Positions 22,345 through 34,185 are shown, counted from the stretch's first letter. The stretch: 64,000 bases of DNA from Pseudoips prasinana (GCA_951640165.1 OX621258.1:1821501-1885500), one strand, 5' to 3'. Numbers and translations: made by a program. The notes: generated by a model not told the origin, from the sequence alone.

Positions 22345-22626
22345 TCTATACATATAATAAAATCGTAGGAAAGTCAAAACTGTACATTGAATATTTTAAA
22401 AGAAGGATACTTGGGGCGTGATCTACAATCGATATCGAAGCCAAAAATATAGTTTTTAGAATTTTTGTCTGTTTATCTGTATGTATGTCCGGGCCAAACT
22501 CAAAAAGAACTGCATGGATTTACTTCAAATTTTGCATGAATATTACTAAAAGGTCGGGTCAACATATAGGCTACATATTATCACGCTATCACCTAACGGG
22601 GAGAAGCTGTGATAAGTTATAGCTAG
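22345..22626 (+). mobile_element. non-autonomous Helitron A lacking its 3' hairpin
   Basis: Contains ATAATAAAATCGTAGGAAAG, GTACATTGAATATTTTAAAAG and CTACATATTATCACGCTATC, matching 38020..38334 closely. It ends ...GATAAGTTATAGCTAG, so CTAG is kept while the GC hairpin present in its relatives is gone. Confidence 0.75.
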
Positions 22627-23749
22627 TATACCATATTTTAACGAGGTCTACATCGTATTTTATATCTACCGTGTGCTTGTAAGTGCATGGAACAATTTAA
22701 AGTTTTGACACCTCGGCGAGAAAGTATTACTATTTGGACCGTCCTCTGACGGGAAGAACATATAGGTAGAGCTATACTCCTGACGTTCTCAGTAATGGCG
22801 CTAACAGCAGCCGTAAAACAAGTACGGTGCGCGATCTATTTGCGCATTTCCGTACCGCGCCGCTGACACATGCCCAACTCCAATAATACTGACATCAATG
22901 GAACTACACGATCACTGAAGAAATACAGCGTAAACATACATTCATTAATAACGTTAAACTCTACATTTGGGTTTTAACATATCAATAATATATTCTTATA
23001 TTTTGGTGGTAGCACGCTACATCTATTATAAATTTAGGGGCTTTTGGTTACAATACGACCATAATGGGCCAGCCCCATCATAACCTAATACAATAAAAGC
23101 TTTACACTATTCGGAATTTACAACCTTATGTACTATTTTATAAAGTAAGATAGCTGCATTCGAGAAAGGCTCTGATAATATGCTTTGAACAAAACCAACA
23201 TCTATCAAATTAATTTTGAAGAAGAAGTAAAAATACATTTATTCACTAAACTAAAACAGATAATTGTTACGTATGTGTGCGTGTGCATGCGACGATGCGT
23301 GTAAGTGTGCGGGCTGCGCCCCGCGTGTCACCTTGATCTGACATTAAATCAGTGTGTAACCAACTAGCGAGTTTCATTGATGTGCATTGCTCCCATCCTT
23401 CCGTGCAAATATACAACAATAATAATAATATATATATATATAGGTACACATACAGAAGTTCTTAATGGTTATCTATGTGTCCTAATTGGTCCCACCTCAG
23501 CACTAGCTGCAACATTAACCGTCGCAGCGCTGGTTTTATGATGGAACCATGTAAAATAGCTTACGGACAATTGATGTGTAAGTACAGTTACAACTTAAGA
23601 GTACCTGGACACTGATAATATAACTTATAACTAATAAAAATGATAAATGTTTGAAAAACGAACTTATAAAATAAAATATTTATAAATTAACACTAATTTG
23701 GAAATGCAAACACACAATATACATGTACACAGTGTACTGCACCCTTAGG
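22627..23749. other. unassigned sequence with a possible minus-strand LINE tail
   Basis: Minus-strand AATAAATGTATTTTTAC near 23228-23245 looks like a LINE 3' end, but no codons are recognisable. A (TA)n run lies at 23430-23442. No gene seen. Confidence 0.4.
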
Positions 23750-23785
23750 TGTTCTTGTGTGGTTTTTTAAAACCACACAAGAACA
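23750..23785. repeat. 17 bp perfect inverted repeat, 2-base loop
   Basis: Arms 23750..23766 and 23769..23785 (TGTTCTTGTGTGGTTTT and its complement) are separated by TT. It lies exactly at the 5' edge of the LINE remnant that follows. Confidence 0.93.
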
Positions 23786-24200
23786 TGAAAAAGAGTGGAT
23801 AGATCTGGAATCATGCAGACAGACAAAAGAGTTTCTACCATCTCTGAACAAACGCCTGTCGCGTAATCTATTACACCTGAACAGGAAGGATCTACGCATG
23901 GTGATAGGCACAATTACCGGACACTGCACGCTAAACAAACACCTCTTCAAGATTGGCGTCACGGACAGCCCCCTGTGCAGAGGGTGCATTGAAAATGAAG
24001 AAACACCAGCACACGTACTGCTACACTGCAAGAGCGTCGCTTACCAACGGGCAAAGTTCCTGAATGATCCGAAGACACTGCAGGAGGCCCTCAAGCCAGG
24101 CTTTCGTGGTCTCCTGGACTTCTGGATGGAACTAAAATGCTTCGAGTAGCCAAACAAGTATCACGCACAATGGCCCAATTGGGAGGCTAAGTGCGGAAAC
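23757..24200 (+). pseudogene. C-terminal remnant of a non-LTR retrotransposon ORF2 (CCHC end)
   Basis: An open stretch (to the stop at 24149) reads CRQTKEFLPSLNKRLSR, LRMVIGTITGHCTLNKHL, then a zinc-knuckle-like CRGC...H...C segment (CX2C-X8-H-X4-C in CRGCIENEETPAHVLLHC). This arrangement follows the RNase H-like part in several LINE clades (I/R1/jockey-type). The 'TGH--L--HL...C--C--EE-T--H-L--C' pattern is well known in these proteins. The copy is 5'-truncated at the inverted repeat and has no reverse transcriptase domain. A more decayed relative lies at 59735..59965, including the same 3' flank (ATCACGCACAAT). It cannot act alone. Confidence 0.75.
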
Positions 24201-24399
24201 CTATCGCCCAACTAACTAACCCTTAGGTGTTGTGGGGGACTTCACGAATTCCATTCGAACCCGAAACTCGAAGGCCCGTAGTAGGTAGTAGCGACCTTAG
24301 CCAATGCGATAGAGTAGTTCACACGCAGTCACAAATACTCACAAGCGTGAGCTGTAGAACCCAAGACGTAACTCTTGGGTAGAGCTAAACCAAAGGAAC

Positions 24400-24503
24400 G
24401 TTCAATGGAGGTAGAACAAGGCTAAAGAAGACAGAAAACGCAGTGAGGCTGACCCCCTACAAGATGGACCGATGAACTTGAAGAGAGAGAGAGAGAGAGA
24501 GAG
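24400..24503 (+). mobile_element. LINE fragment followed by (GA)n microsatellite
   Basis: ACCCCCTACAAGATGGACCG corresponds to the 'G-PPTRWTD' codons of RTE-like LINEs (compare 38391). A perfect GA run follows at 24483-24503. Confidence 0.5.
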
Positions 24504-24785
24504 TCGAACACGTAATTTGAAGGTTCTTTGCCTTCCTTAGACGTACAACAAGTTACTTAGTCAGTCATTTAACTGTAAGTTAACTTGTAAAGCATCTTTA
24601 ATGTTTGATATAAATATTTAAAATAGTTAAAAACATCGCTCAATATTCTTTAATATTAAAGTTGGTTTGAGTAACAAATCTCCACAAAACTTCGGAGATG
24701 AAGCGGATGTGGTATTTTTATGCATATAAAAAAAAAATATCTGGTATGAATAACGGAACGCACATAACCGACCGCACACTTCTAC

Positions 24786-24950
24786 CTTCATCATCATCGT
24801 CCACTGCTGGACGAAAGTCTCCCCCCAAAAATCGTCTTGGGAGGGATATGCCATATTCGCCACACTTGGTACACGAGTTGGCAATCGCAGTAAGATGGTC
24901 CTAATACTCAGAAGGAAGCTGCTACCCGTCCTCTGGTAGATATTTACTTC
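24786..24950 (+). repeat. interspersed repeat D
   Basis: CATCATCGTCCACTGCTGG, GAGGGATATGCCATATTCG, GAGTTGGCAATCGCAG and GCTACCCGTCCTCTGG in family order; moderately diverged. Confidence 0.7.
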
Positions 24951-24985
24951 AAATAAAAATATAAATATTTTCTCATTACTTTCAC

Positions 24986-26377
24986 TTGTCACTTGTCATT
25001 GTACCTCATTACAAAGGGAAAGGCTCACGGCAAGACTGTAAAAACTATAGGGGCATTAGTCTGCTCAGCGTCGTTGGTAAGTTGTATGCAAAAGTATTGG
25101 TTGAAAGAGTTGTGAAAGAAACCGATGTGAAAATATGGGATGCACAAGCGGGTTTTCGGAAAGGAATGGGATGCACGGATCAGGTCTTTTCTCTGCGAAG
25201 CATAGTAGAGAAGTTTTTGGGCAAAAACCAAAAGGTCTACTGTGCCTTCGTAGACTTAAAAAAGGCCTACGATAGAGTGTTGAGGAATGAACTATGGTCG
25301 GTACTGTCCATGTATGGGTTGAACGACAACCTTGTTCAAGCACTGAAATCTCTTTATAGGGATTCCAGAGCTTGCGTGAGGATTAACGGGTCATACACCG
25401 AGTGGTTTAGCATCCAAAAGGGTGTTAGACAGGGATGTGTAGCGTCACCGTGGTTGTTTAACCTATTCATGGATAGCTGTTTAAAAGATTTGAAAGAAAG
25501 TGAATGCGGTGTAAGGATGAATGAGTTACTCATCAAATGTCTGCTTTACGCTGATGATCAAGTTTTACTTGCATCATCGGCGGACGAGTTGCAGGTGATG
25601 GTAACAATGATGTATGAATCTTTTGAAAGGAAAGGGATGAAAATGAATGTAGGTAAGACGAAAGTAATGGTATTTGAGAGGGATGAATACACGACAGCGT
25701 GTGATATTGTGATTGGAGGAGAGAAAGTCGAACAGGCGAATGAGTTTGTATATTTGGGAACTTTGTTTACGAGAGATGGGAAATATGAAAAAGATATTGT
25801 TAGAAGAGTAAATGCGGGGAACAGAGTGAATGGGGCACTACACGCCTTTATGAGTAGCCGGCAAGTATCAAAGAAGACTCGACTAGCCGTGCACGATGGA
25901 GTGTTAGTGCCAAATTTAATGTATGGAAGTGAAAGTTGGGTATGGCAGAAAAAGAATGAAAGTAAAATAAATGCAGTGGAAATGAGAGCTCTGAGAAGTA
26001 TGTGTGGTGTGACTTTGTGAGACAGAATTCGAAATACTGATGTAAGAGAGCGTTGTGGTGTGAAAGAGGATGTAGTCACAAAGATTGAAAAAGGCATGCT
26101 GAGATGGTTTGGCCATTTAGAAAGGATGAATGAAAGAAGATTGACAAAAGAAGTATACCTGGCCTGTGTGAATGGGACAACCGGAAGGGGAAGACCACGT
26201 CGAACATTCTCTGACCAAATTGGAGATGTTCTCAAGAAAGGGCAGGTCAGAAGTACCCTAAACCGGCGAGCATGTATGAAGAATATAATGACAGTAATCG
26301 AGGCAAAAGAAGTATGCAAAGATCGTGACAAATGGAAATCCGTTGTCTCTGCCTACCCCTCTGGGAAACAGGCGTGA
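24986..26377 (+). pseudogene. RTE-like reverse transcriptase with one premature TGA
   Basis: A single reading frame of 464 codon positions, broken only by TGA at 26018..26020. The first ATG lies at the truncation point and is not a true start. Residues (from 24986): fingers motif NYRGISLLS 20-28, AGFRKG 55-60, catalytic D90 in FVDLKKAYD, GVRQGCVASPWLF 146-158, and catalytic YADD 188-191. A thumb and C-terminal region follows with GTLFTRDGKYE, YGSESWVW and MRALRSMCGV. After the stop the same frame continues with [23 protein letters not shown] and GRGRPRRTF, ending at 26377. The order 'YG-E-W...MR-LR-M-GV...D-IRN...W-GH--RM...GRPR' is the RTE/R4-type ending common in insects. The catalytic residues are intact, so the stop and the missing endonuclease are the only visible defects. 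Minus-strand open frames here are shadows. Confidence 0.9.
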
Positions 26378-26402
26378 GTCTATGTATGTATGTATGTATG
26401 TA
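24986..26402 (+). mobile_element. 5'-truncated RTE-like LINE with (TATG)n tail
   Basis: The element comprises the reverse transcriptase region, a C-terminal segment and a short 3' end GCGTGAGTCTATGTATG. The terminal TATG repeat (26383-26402) is a typical RTE-clade 3' end. No endonuclease domain is present upstream, consistent with 5' truncation during target-primed insertion. The same 3' end appears at 53330..53530 and, inverted, at 63906..63935. Confidence 0.85.
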
Positions 26403-27929
26403 CTTTCACTTCGCGTTACCGTAGCGTTAGTAGAAGCCGAGATACACCTGGCAGATGGAGGAATGAAATCCCCCCAATAGAAATTACCATTTTGGTTTGG
26501 AATCCTAAAAGCGCCTGAATTGTACACATATTACTACTAGTACTACCTCAAACGGCTTGAGTATGGTAAATGAGAACAAAGAATTTGCCTACCGGGGATA
26601 GAGAAACCCTGAATCACTCAAAATTTTCGCATAGTGCAACAGAAATCACAAAACATCAGTGTATATTTTCCGCGACAGCTGTTGTACACATTCTTAAGCC
26701 GTGACCCGCGGCTATAACGAGCGACCCGTCATACTCCCAACAAGCTACAGACAGAACTAATGGATAGTTTTGGGTTTTAGTCCGCGACTAATGGGGGAAT
26801 TGATTTAACGATGTGTTCCACTTTGTGCCGTGAACAAACTAAATAATTATGTGTTTCTTGTGTCGACTATGGAAGCCAGTCCAAACGGAGACACGCTTGC
26901 TGAGCGGGACATATCCGCTGGCAAGCTGACACAACCAGAAGTCTAAACGTGACGTTTACAATTAGCGTAGAAAGCTTTCACTGCTTCACTGGACGAAAGG
27001 GCTCAAGTCATCAAGCAAAATAAAGCTGCAAAATTGTACCACATACGTGGGCGGAACCCTCCTTATGACTCAAACCTAGACTCAAGGCGTTAACTGACAA
27101 GACTTTAGTACCGGGAAAATATACGAAAAATCTAATATATTTATTGTAATCCAAAAATGGTAATTTCATTCAGAACCATAAGTTTAGTCTGAAAAAACCC
27201 AAACGATCCATAAAAAAATGGAGGTTATGTTTTAGCTGGAAGTTACGACATTCGTCGTGTATTTCGCTCGAACCTAAAATATAATTTGAGTGACAAAGAC
27301 AAAAACATTTTTATAAGTAAGAGTATTAAACATTAAGTATTCAATAAAAACAGTACCCTAAGAATCTCGTTCGCTTTTTCATACAAAGTCATGAGAAAAA
27401 TCCAATTAAGATATAGCAGATAGGGGATGTTTTCCTATAATTACTTCGGTCGGGGTGGACTGATGGACGATCAGTTGAAAAATAACACAGAAGGTCCACT
27501 TGGTACAAAATTTTACTCATGCAAGACGTGGATTTCCAGGAGAGTACCAGCATGCCATACTAGCATGTCAACGGGTTTGACAACACAGAAATGACTACCC
27601 CTAATTTGCAAGCAATTTTATAGTAAACATTTACGAAGGCCGACTGCTTGCTGCTGATTAATAGGCATCATCATAATATTCATACGTGAAGCAAAATCTT
27701 TGTACCGCTTAACTTAAAGTTCATATGGAGAAGGAAGTTCATATATTTATATAATAGGCATTAGAAGTAATAAAAAAAAAGACATGACACACAGTACCAT
27801 GCTTTTGTGTATAATTCATATTCTTTGATAATTGAACCTTAATAATCGAATTTCGAACAAGTGCGACCTCTAGTTTTTTTTTTTAATATTCTTGTAAATG
27901 GAATAAAATACCAGTGGCGAATGGACTTT
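26403..27929. other. unassigned sequence
   Basis: No gene recognised. GAAAGCTTTCACTGCTTCAC near 26971 recurs near 54955 (repeat G-associated). Confidence 0.35.
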
Positions 27930-28050
27930 ACAAACTTGAATAATAACATCACGAGATCACATTTTGTGATAAGATCGTCCACTGTATACTTTAAGGTTTT
28001 AAGTGTATTAATTTGTTATTCCTTTGGTGTACAACAAAGAGTTTATATAT
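27930..28050 (+). mobile_element. LINE 3' UTR fragment
   Basis: GATCACATTTTGTGATAAGATCG and TTTGGTGTACAACAAAGAG match the 3' UTR at 3943-4036; the polyadenylation signal is mutated. Confidence 0.6.
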
Positions 28051-31000
28051 CTTTAGGAGAATGTATAACTATTTTTCCTTATACGCATTCCCACGTCACA
28101 TCATGCACTGCACGGCACGGTAAAAATATTTACAATCCCACATAAATGTAACATTTTTACGCAATAAATTAATTTTGATTTTACATGAAACATCGCGCAA
28201 ATTCTAGTTAAACTTAATTTGAATTATTTATAGATTTAAATTTAACTAGATACAAAGTTCTCACTTTCCGAAGGGCGTACAGATTACCCTCAGCTAACTT
28301 ATTTGCTTGTTGACATTCTCGGTAGTATAAAAAATAAAGTGTACATTCTGTACAAGCCTGTGCAGTGAGGCTGCAAAAATAGAAGCTAGGGCGTGACAAC
28401 AACTCATCCCGCAGTGATTGGACGTTAGATGGTCCGAGCAGAATGCCTTTTGTTGGCACTTACTTTACACACGAGTAAAGAAATTGATTGAAACTTATTT
28501 ATAAACAACACACACCCTGGAAAAGCACAACGACCTCTGTGTCCCAGCGGTGGTGACGTAGTCTGGTACGCGCGTAGTGCCCGGGTTCTATTGACTGACG
28601 TCGTAGTCTGAGACCTTATTAATTGTGCTTTCAAGAAAATAGGTTAGTCAGAAATCAATAGAATCTGACACCTGGTCTAATCATCTTTCTTACAGGTTTT
28701 TATTTCGATATTATAGTAGAAAGTTAAATTAGGTGTCAACCCCAGGAAAGGCTAGCAAAAAGATACTCAGAAAACACACACTGGTCATGTGAAAATGGCC
28801 ACAAAAACTATTAGTAGGTATTTAACTTTAAGTTACGAATTACTTTGCTAAAGTGATAGAATCCAATTACCTGTCAGTTCAGATATATGGCCGCGCCAAG
28901 TAGTTTTACTGTCAACTGTACAGCGATATAACTTAAACAGCGTGGCAAAGAAGATCACACAAATCATTCAAAGTTATTCTTTGAATGATTAGTATGCTAC
29001 GCAAAAAATGGGCTTTAATTAAATACGCGAAATCAGTTTACCGACCTAATAAGAAGGTAAGGTACAATAGTTATTGCGTGTTGTGCTAACTCACGTACTA
29101 ATTCGTAGTAAAGTATCCCACCTGATTTTTGTGACATGTTGTATATACATATATACAACATTGCAGTACAGTCACATATACAATATTTAATTTAATCGGC
29201 GTATAACATTTCAGATTTTTTACAACACAAAATACTTATTGGCAATACCAAACCAAAATAGCAACCATTACTAAAATAAACGCTTCACGCTATGAGTATA
29301 ATTTTACAACTACCTACAGCATTACATCGTTTAATGTCCCATTTTATATCCTAACGACGCAAATCAAATCCAGACCCCAGCTATTCCGGTATACTTCCTT
29401 ATTTAGGCGCATTATCACTAATGGAATAAGTTCGGCCTATGAATGACGTCGTTACAACAGATAGCTTTCTTGTCTAGCCCATTTCGGTAGGTCCTCGGAA
29501 GGTTATGTTACAGATAACACTCACCAAATGGTTATAGACACCGAAAATTGATATGGTCATTAAACAAAACCTAACTAAAATAAATTATTTTTAATTATAA
29601 ATTAGACGAAATGTGATGGATTGTGCATCCATCAAATTTCCTCTGACCTGATTAAACTACGAAGTATTTAGACTTAAGACAAATAGTTGCAATACCACAG
29701 CAGTAAAATAATTACCGGCAACTTATTTGAGAAGAGTATTACTTTAGATGTATTCATAGGTATTTACACTTTGAATATCAACGTGAATAAAAACTTTGTA
29801 TTTATTTTATTTTATTTTAAAGCGATCGGTAAGTTTAAGCCCCTGGCCACGTAGTTTACCTCTATGTAGATATGTGACCGCTACTTATCAATTTTCTTCT
29901 TGGTACCTCCGTGCTGCGAAGAAGACATGAAGCTATGCATTAGATTAAGAAAGCCGTGTCAGGGTCTTTCAGGGTGGCTCTGAAAAACCTGTTAGAGAGG
30001 TAATCACTGTCCAAACTATATAATAAAATAAATCACTCGAGTAGCTTATAGAGCGTCAAAACGCTTTACCTCTCTTGTTCAAGTTGAGTAGATTTAAGCC
30101 AGCGGAGAGAATAATATATTTAAGATTGTAATTACACTCGAGCATTGCCATCGGTGCTAGATCAAAATAAAAGAATAATATGCTTACTATTATTAGATTT
30201 TTAAATCACATTTCCAACAGCGGCAATTATTACGCGGAGCGTAAAAATATAATGTCTATGATTCAACATTTGCCGGATCGGTTACACAAAGCTCATTAAT
30301 ATGTGATAACTTGTTTCCTAATCTTCTTTAGTATTATAGATTTTAATTTTGTTTTAGACCAGCCACACGATTTGAACCGGCATTATCATAGCTAAACCCC
30401 CAATAATAATAAGAATAAAATTATTCCGATAATTTGTATCTACCTATAAACTACAATGAAACGGATGCCATTTACCGATTTTATTTACTTATAGGTATTA
30501 GGCGCGTGGTAAAATAGTCCACTATAGAACCACTACACAAGAAATCTTGTCCCTTGACCATGGCAAAGGCGTTCTGTTTCTTGTTCGCTATTGCTTGGTA
30601 CGACCCGGCCTGAACATTTCGATGTACTCGTATGGTCGCGGCGGAAGTTCCGTGTGACACAGGGCTGGTAATATTAAAAACAAAGCACTAACAAGTTAGC
30701 TTCATAACTTATACTCTCCACCTTTGTTGTAAGGCATCTGTTTTCCTACTAATGTGAAGTTTTACGGCGTTTTTATCACCATCTGACGCAACAATGATAT
30801 CTGGAGAATTTCATGTCTGCTTAATGAGCAAACGTGATTTAATTCTGCTTTTACAACCTTGAGCCGATATTATTTATGAACTGCATTGCGTATTCAAGTT
30901 TAGATACGTTAATATATGGATTTATATAAGTAGATGCACTGCCAAATGTTCTGGCTGCAGTACTTTAGTTCATTCAATGTTTGTCTGAGAGGAATAACCA

Positions 31001-31227
31001 CATTTGCGATAAGATCGCCGTTTGAACAATATAATTTAAGAATTTTTATAACTAAATTTACTTTTATGACTGTATAAGCGACTCGTTTTATATCTGTACT
31101 GGTTACACCAATATTAAACACAAATAAATGAACTTTAAAAAATTAACTTGTTTGAGATTTTTACAAGTTTAAAGATTGTAAATGTAACCGTATAACTGAC
31201 GAGATTATTTTTATACAGTAATTCAGC
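28051..31227. other. largest stretch with no recognised element
   Basis: About 3.2 kb in which I find no gene, SINE or LINE codons. Weak items are a 12 bp inverted repeat with a 5-base loop at 28962..28990, and a GATAAGATCGCC motif near 31008 that may be an eroded LINE tail. Open frames are short and unrecognised. Confidence 0.4.
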
Positions 31228-31330
31228 GAACAAAAATTCGGCCCATCTGATGGTAAGTGTGAACCGTGGCCCATGAACGTGCACACCACCCGAGGCTACA
31301 ATCGCGCGTCGCCAACTCTTTCTAAACCTA
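31228..31330 (+). repeat. interspersed repeat K
   Basis: GCCCATCTGATGGTAAGTGTG, GTGGCCCATGAACGTGCAC and CGCGCGTCGCCAAC follow the order in 12829..12960, with more changes. Confidence 0.6.
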
Positions 31331-31389
31331 TACTTTTAAACCTATGTAAAATTCTTTTTGAAGGATCCATGTCTCTTAGAATAGTGAAA

Positions 31390-31434
31390 GGAAAACAACT
31401 TAAGCATGCACTTCGCATGCTTAAGTTGTTTTCC
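31390..31434. repeat. 20 bp perfect inverted repeat, 5-base loop
   Basis: Arms 31390..31409 (GGAAAACAACTTAAGC...) and 31415..31434 are exact reverse complements around ACTTC. Confidence 0.95.
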
Positions 31435-31675
31435 ATTTAAGAAAAATTAAGGAATAAATATCTCTTTATTGTACAAAAAACAGATAAGATGCCAATCAAA
31501 AATAGGCGTCTATATTTCAGGCAAACGTTGTAAGAACCACGATTAAGAGAAGAGGTGGGAGTATGTGGGATATAATGAGTCAGAATCAGAAGGCTTTTCT
31601 TTTGAAAAGGGAGAGTCCCATTTTTAATGAAGTTTATCAACAGAACTTCAATCGAGGACCTTTTCTAACGCCAAA

Positions 31676-31714
31676 ACTACTTTTAACCCGGGTGAAACCG
31701 CGGGGCATGGCTAG
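31676..31714 (+). mobile_element. Helitron 3' terminus
   Basis: Hairpin CCGGGTGAAACC-GCGG, then GGGCATGGCTAG. Only the terminus is recognisable. Confidence 0.55.
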
Positions 31715-31734
31715 TATGTATATAATAATATAAT

Positions 31735-31983
31735 ATAATATCGAGGGACAATGTCACACAGATCATCCTAGCCCCAAACTAAGCAAAGCTTGTACTATGG
31801 GTACCAGGCGACGATGTACATACTTATATAGATAGATAAATACTTAAATACATAGAAAACATCCATGACTCAGAAACAAATATTCGTGCTCATCACACAA
31901 ATATTTTCACTTACCGGGATTCGAACCCAGGACCACCAGCTTCGTAGGCAGGAGCAGTACCAACTAGGCTATGGTGACCGTCT
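31735..31983 (-). mobile_element. SINE-C (tRNA-derived)
   Basis: Minus strand: GACGGTCACCATAGCCTAG (A box TAGCCTAGTTGG), then GCTGGTGGTCCTGGG and B box GGGTTCGAATCCCGG. The body carries ATGACTCAGAAAC (plus-strand reading) and the shared tail (plus: CCCCAAACTAAGCAAAGCTT). Nearly identical to 33366..33625 and 36738..36993, so the family moved recently. Confidence 0.85.
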
Positions 31984-32675
31984 AAGGGAAGCATAGGGTT
32001 CCAGATGTCATCATGGAGAGGAAAAATGACGGAAACACGAGAATCATTATAGTTAGTCCTGATACCTGCTTAGTGACTGGTACCCCGTGAGTTTCGAGGT
32101 TTACATCAAGTTGGACGTGAAGCTGACCCAATTACATGCGAGAAAAGGAAGGAGTCATGAGTATCGAAACGGAAATACAGTCGTTCACTTCGAATTAGTA
32201 TGTATATTTGTTAGTCAATATGGGAGATGCATGCTTTCATATTAATCCTTAGGAGTTGGCTGAATACTAACAAGCCACTTAACTTCCCCGCTGAAGGCCA
32301 AGGGCGGAAAATGTTGGGAGGGAAAACTGACTTTTATTAAACTCATCTCCAGAAATAGAAGTCGGAAAGCTGTTTCCTTGAAATGAGACTCCACTTTAAC
32401 TTAACGTTTATGAACTCAGAACCAGGAAATCTTAAATTTAATCGACCGGTGGGATTTGAACGACCACCCACTACAAATACAGGATAAGCGCTTTGCTTTT
32501 AAGCTACGTACGACTTTATAAACGATTCCTTTACTAATAACACAACCCCACGGATGAAGGAGGTGCCTTCATCGGTTTCTGACTTATGTTCACCGTTGCA
32601 TGTAAAAGATCATATCATATTAATAACATCTTCATATTTAATTTCAATTTCATAACATTATTCGCAATCATCATC
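31984..32675. other. unassigned sequence
   Basis: No gene. A minus-strand B-box-like GTGGGATTTGAACGACC near 32450 may be an eroded SINE head. Confidence 0.35.
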
Positions 32676-32882
32676 ATTGTATCACCCAAATTACGTCTAC
32701 TGCTGGACAAACGCCTCCCCAAAAGGAAGAGGCGGTATGCCATAATCGCCTCGCTTGGCAGACGGGTTGGCGATTGCAGTTATGGTCTTACTTCATAGAA
32801 AAACGCTACTGCCCGTTCTTTAGTACGTTTTCCCTCGGGACGATTTCTACGCCCCCTATGATAGTCTTCGTTGCACCACACG
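32676..32882 (+). repeat. interspersed repeat D
   Basis: TACGTCTACTGCTGGACAAAC, GGCGGTATGCCATAATCG, GCAGACGGGTTGGCGATTGC, AAAAACGCTACTGCCCG and GGGACGATTTCTACGCCCCC. Confidence 0.75.
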
Positions 32883-33365
32883 TCAATGCAAAGAGTACAT
32901 TTAAACAAACCCACAAGGTTCAGTGTAAGCCTCTGGAAATTTAAGTTTAAAGTGGCACATCGGAAATTTTTAAGGATTTGGATTAGCTGTATTTCTAAAA
33001 TATTTTTTATATCTTAATAAGCAAAAATTGTAAAATTAACTTTAATTATATTTTTACAGATCGGAATAATTGAGATTATTTGAGAAAATTTTAACCAAAC
33101 GATCGACGAAACCAACTATCGAGAAAGTATCAAGTCATAAACTCATTTTTATATAGAAATAACAAATCATATAATCAATATGATTATAATACCCAAAATG
33201 TAAATCCTTAAGCGAGACTGCCAACGCTTCTAACCAGAACTCCAAGACCAGAAAATAAAGGACGTAATTTTAATAAGATTTTCTTTCATTCGTAATAAGT
33301 GCATTGAACATTATATCTATATGAATAAAGATCAATTGCTTCTAAATAAAGATCCAACACTCGAG

Positions 33366-33625
33366 ACGGCGTTACCGTAGCCTAGTTGGTAGTGCTCCTG
33401 CCTACGAAGCTGGTGGTCCTGGGTTCGAATCCCGGTAAGTGCAAATATTTGTGTGATGAGCGCGAACATTTGTTTCTGAGTCATGGATGTTTTCTATGTA
33501 TTTAAGTATTTATCTATCTATATAAGTATGTATATCGTCGCCTGGTACCCATAGCACAAGCTTTGCTTAGTTTGGGGCTAGGATGATCTGTCTGACATTG
33601 TCCCAAGATATTATTATTATTATTT
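33366..33625 (+). mobile_element. SINE-C (tRNA-derived)
   Basis: Full plus-strand copy: A box TAGCCTAGTTGG, B box GGGTTCGAATCCCGG, GTGTGATGAGCGCGAAC, ATCTATCTATATAAGTATG, then CATAGCACAAGCTTTGCTTA and a TTATTATT end. The head cannot fold as a normal tRNA acceptor stem. Confidence 0.88.
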
Positions 33626-33954
33626 GCTCTACTTGTAATAGTACGCACAAGGTCAGTTATAAAAAAATACGTCGCAGTTTTTTATAGTATTTTCTTATGA
33701 AAATCCAACCGTTGGAAGCAGCTTTATATATAATTCATTGTTAAAACCCGGTAGCTACGTATCACCGATCAATGGCCTGATAAATGGATTATCTGATGAC
33801 CTATCTAATCACCACGCACTGGAGTGCACCGCATGTGGGACAAAAGGGTGTATGTGCTAAAAGCTTTTTAATTATGAACTTAATTTTGATGGTATCTAAA
33901 TTAATAGTCCAATGTGGCAAAAAAAACAGTATGGATAGAAGAGAGAAAAAATAG

Positions 33955-34185
33955 TTTGATGAATTGCAATTGTCTCATTCGGGTGAATTTTATTGATTTA
34001 TTTGGATGTGGTTGCAATCGACCTATTTGGGTGAATTGTTTGTACTGCATTCGAGTTAATTAGTTTGACTGCAATTGAATTATGTATATGGTTATGTCAT
34101 AAGCAAGTTTATGAGTTGGATAGCAAATTTATATATTTGATTTAACTGCAATGGACATAGCTTGACTGCAATTGTGTTTTTAGGA
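33955..34185 (+). repeat. degenerate minisatellite-like array
   Basis: Repeated, diverged modules: GAATTGCAATTG (33961), GGTTGCAATCGACC (about 34009), GTACTGCATTCGAG (34042), TTGACTGCAATTG (34064), TTAACTGCAATGG (34141) and TTGACTGCAATTG (34163), several followed by T-C/T-TTCGGGTGAATT or similar. Spacing is irregular (about 20-75 bp). Confidence 0.55.

Noticed and set aside
25558..26331. 257-codon minus-strand open frame
   Set aside because: Shadow of the RTE-like reverse transcriptase; no recognisable domain.
33366..33440. tRNA gene on the plus strand
   Set aside because: The head belongs to SINE-C, present three times with the same body and tail.
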